From Gracilibacillus ureilyticus (GTDB lineage: Bacteria; Bacillota; Bacilli; Bacillales; Amphibacillaceae): 64,000 nt of DNA. The stretch spans positions 1 through 64,000 of the forward strand of contig NZ_FOGL01000005.1 in assembly GCF_900111195.1 (NCBI RefSeq), written 5' to 3'. Every line of letters begins with the position of its first letter. Position 1 is the first letter of the stretch. The notes beneath the pieces are model-generated. The model saw only the letters and a list, made by a program, of their open reading frames with translations, had not been told where the DNA came from and did no database searches. Position numbers and translations under genes: made by a program. Below, piece by piece: positions 62,353 through 64,000 of this stretch.

Positions 62353-63183
62353 ATGAGAGCGAAGTCTTTAGCGGGTATTACTATAAAATATGTTTCCCTG
62401 ATTCTGGGAGTAGTTGCTGCAATATTGCCGATTCTAATTGTATTTTTTGCAGCATTTAAAACTGGTACAGAGTATACAACAACAGGCCCTTTAACACCTC
62501 CAGAAGACTGGACAAATTTTGAAAACTTTAAACGGGCTTTTACCGAAGGAAATATGCTAACAGGATTTAAAAATACTGTTATTATTCTGCTAGTTTCCAT
62601 TTTTGGTACGACCATAATAGGGTCTATGGTTGCTTTTGTTTTAAATCGGTTTAAATTCAAAGGCAGTAAGTTGATACTTGGAGCCTTCTTACTAGCTACA
62701 TTAATACCAGGTGTAACAACACAAGTAGCCACATTCCAAATTGTTAACTTTTTAGGTCTGTTTAATACGATATGGGCAGCTGTCATTCTTTATTTGGGTA
62801 CAGATATAATTGCTATTTATATATTCCTGCAATTTATGAATTCGATATCTGTTTCATTAGATGAATCTGCCATGTTAGATGGGGCATCTTATTTTACTAT
62901 TTACCGGAAAATAATCCTTCCATTACTCACACCGGCTATTGTTACAGTAATTATTGTAAAAGGAATCAATGTATACAACGATTTTTATACACCATATCTC
63001 TATATGCCGAAAACAGAACTGCACGTTATTTCAACGGCTTTATTTAAATTTAAAGGTCCATATGGCTCAGAATGGGAAGTGATTTGTGCAGGTATTATGC
63101 TTGCAATTATACCGACTTTCATTGCATTTACATCGTTGCAAAAATATATTTATAACGGATTGACATCAGGATCTGTGAAATAA
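62353..63183 (+). CDS. Sugar ABC transporter permease, MalG/UgpE type
   Basis: A 276-aa permease, six helices, EAA loop DESAMLDGASYFTIYRKIILP near 172-192, and a C-terminal LQKYIYNGLTSGSVK typical of MalG-type subunits. It starts two bases after the previous stop, with GGAGGAG inside the end of that gene. Together with 59840 and 61478 it lacks only an ATPase. Confidence 0.9.
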   Translation: MRAKSLAGITIKYVSLILGVVAAILPILIVFFAAFKTGTEYTTTGPLTPPEDWTNFENFKRAFTEGNMLTGFKNTVIILLVSIFGTTIIGSMVAFVLNRFKFKGSKLILGAFLLATLIPGVTTQVATFQIVNFLGLFNTIWAAVILYLGTDIIAIYIFLQFMNSISVSLDESAMLDGASYFTIYRKIILPLLTPAIVTVIIVKGINVYNDFYTPYLYMPKTELHVISTALFKFKGPYGSEWEVICAGIMLAIIPTFIAFTSLQKYIYNGLTSGSVK

Positions 63184-63197
63184 AAGGAGAGAAACAG

Positions 63198-64000
63198 ATG
63201 GAGTATATAAGAGGGTTTACGTTTGGCTGGGGGGCAAAACGTGGAGAGTTTAAGAAGAAAGAAGCTAAGGAATCCCTGAGGTTAATGAAGGAGAGAACTG
63301 CTTGCAATTATGTCATTTTTGCATTAGCAGCTTCACAGGACACTGTTTTCTCTACTAATGTAATCTTTCGTGGGGAACATATGGTGTCAGATCAAGAGCT
63401 AGAAGAGATGATAGATTACGCTAGATCAATAGATTTGAAAGTAATCATAAAGCCGACGGTAAATCCGGATGACGGAATATGGCGGGCCCATATCAACTTT
63501 TTTGATATTGACGTACCATGTGAGCCGAAATGGAGCGAGTGGTTTAGAAGCTATACAGATTACCAGCTTCATTATGCAAATATAGCTGCAAAGAAACATG
63601 CTGAAATGTTTATCGTTGGCTGTGAAATGGTTCAAACGGAAAGGCGTGAGCAGGAGTGGCGTCAACTGATTCGGGAAGTACGCGAAGTTTATGGTGGTTT
63701 AATTACTTATAATACGGATAAGTACCAGGAGGGAAATGTAAAATGGTGGGATGAAGTTGATATTATATCTTCAAGTGGATATTACCCATTGGGGGATTGG
63801 GATAATCAATTAGACCGTATTGAGAAAATTATTCAGCCATTTAATAAGCCTTTCTTCTTTGCGGAAGCAGGCTGTCCAAGCAGAACAGGTGCTTCTCGCA
63901 TTCCAAATGACTGGTCCTTAGATGGGAAAATAAACTTAGAAGAACAGGCGTCTTTTTATCGTGACATGTTTGAGGCGACAAGGAAAAGAGACTGGGTGAG
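63198..64000 (+). CDS. GH113 beta-mannanase-like glycosidase (partial, cut by window end)
   Basis: Open from ATG 63198, after AAAGGAGAG, to the last base: 267 complete codons. The sequence fits glycoside hydrolase family 113 (clan A): RGFTFGWGAKRGEF at the N-terminus, acid/base Glu143 in VGCEMVQTER and nucleophile Glu223 in FFFAEAGCPSR, spaced as in the Alicyclobacillus mannanase (about 80 residues). There is no signal peptide, so it acts on imported oligosaccharides. About 50 residues are probably missing at the C-terminus. Confidence 0.88.
   Translation, partial: MEYIRGFTFGWGAKRGEFKKKEAKESLRLMKERTACNYVIFALAASQDTVFSTNVIFRGEHMVSDQELEEMIDYARSIDLKVIIKPTVNPDDGIWRAHINFFDIDVPCEPKWSEWFRSYTDYQLHYANIAAKKHAEMFIVGCEMVQTERREQEWRQLIREVREVYGGLITYNTDKYQEGNVKWWDEVDIISSSGYYPLGDWDNQLDRIEKIIQPFNKPFFFAEAGCPSRTGASRIPNDWSLDGKINLEEQASFYRDMFEATRKRDWV

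Noticed and set aside
1-64000. CRISPR arrays, rRNA operons, prophage genes, complete insertion sequences
   Set aside because: No regularly spaced repeats, rRNA segments, phage structural genes or full-length transposase genes were seen.

Overview
The window reads as AT-rich chromosome of a low-GC Gram-positive bacterium of the family Bacillaceae. Close relatives of Bacillus subtilis proteins recur throughout (YfkO, YqgT, MapB/YflG, RelP/YwaC, GndA, YdbS/YdbT, QueG, TrmL, SinR, YesM/YesN and LplB/LplC types). Shine-Dalgarno sequences are strong, GTG and TTG starts are common, and lipoproteins are of the Gram-positive kind. Very acidic small lipoproteins and a large plant-glycan locus suggest a halotolerant genus such as Gracilibacillus or a neighbour, but the genus is an inference.

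Region 1-8.2 kb holds housekeeping and stress genes: the tail of an IS200/IS605-type tnpB with its right end, an aldo/keto reductase, a nitroreductase, a LysM peptidoglycan peptidase, a methionine aminopeptidase, a small alarmone synthetase co-transcribed with a TetR regulator behind a double operator, and 6-phosphogluconate dehydrogenase (gndA) next to a ROK repressor. The same palindrome precedes gndA and the repressor gene.

Region 8.3-19.6 kb is the most striking part. It carries an AEC carrier, a LarA-superfamily nickel-pincer racemase/epimerase, a mannonate-oxidoreductase-like SDR, LarE, gluconokinase, LarB, and a complete five-gene nickel/peptide-type ABC transporter. Read together with gndA, it looks like a hexonate route: fructuronate/mannonate, nickel-dependent C2 epimerisation to gluconate, 6-phosphogluconate, ribulose 5-phosphate. 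The nickel supply and most of the cofactor pathway are encoded alongside; larC is not in the window.

Region 19.7-33.6 kb is mixed: YdbS/YdbT, ZupT, tRNA-Gly, an ABC-class ATPase, QueG, Ogt, small lipoproteins, an Amidase_6 protein, a second solo copy of the IS right end, TrmL, a Gfo/Idh/MocA oxidoreductase with a cre-like site, a YtrA-type GntR/ABC operon, a phosphoesterase and a small membrane protein. Region 33.6-37.2 kb is a small SinR-like island: two glycosyltransferase-type genes around a SinR homologue, then an orphan response regulator, with SinR-type GTTCTTT boxes in front of the first and last genes.

Region 37.2-43.3 kb has an AraC regulator divergent from a ThuA / Gfo-Idh-MocA / TIM-barrel isomerase operon (possibly 3-keto-sugar chemistry), followed by a lone PTS EIIA. 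Region 43.4-64 kb is a beta-mannan/galactomannan utilisation locus: GH36 alpha-galactosidase, YesM/YesN-type two-component system, two GH26 mannanases (one cytosolic, one secreted with a CBM), an LplBC-type ABC importer, AGE-family (mannobiose) 2-epimerase, GH130 mannosylglucose phosphorylase, LacI regulator, a second ABC importer, and a GH113 mannanase cut by the window end. Neither importer has an ATPase here, so a shared MsmX-type ATPase elsewhere is implied.
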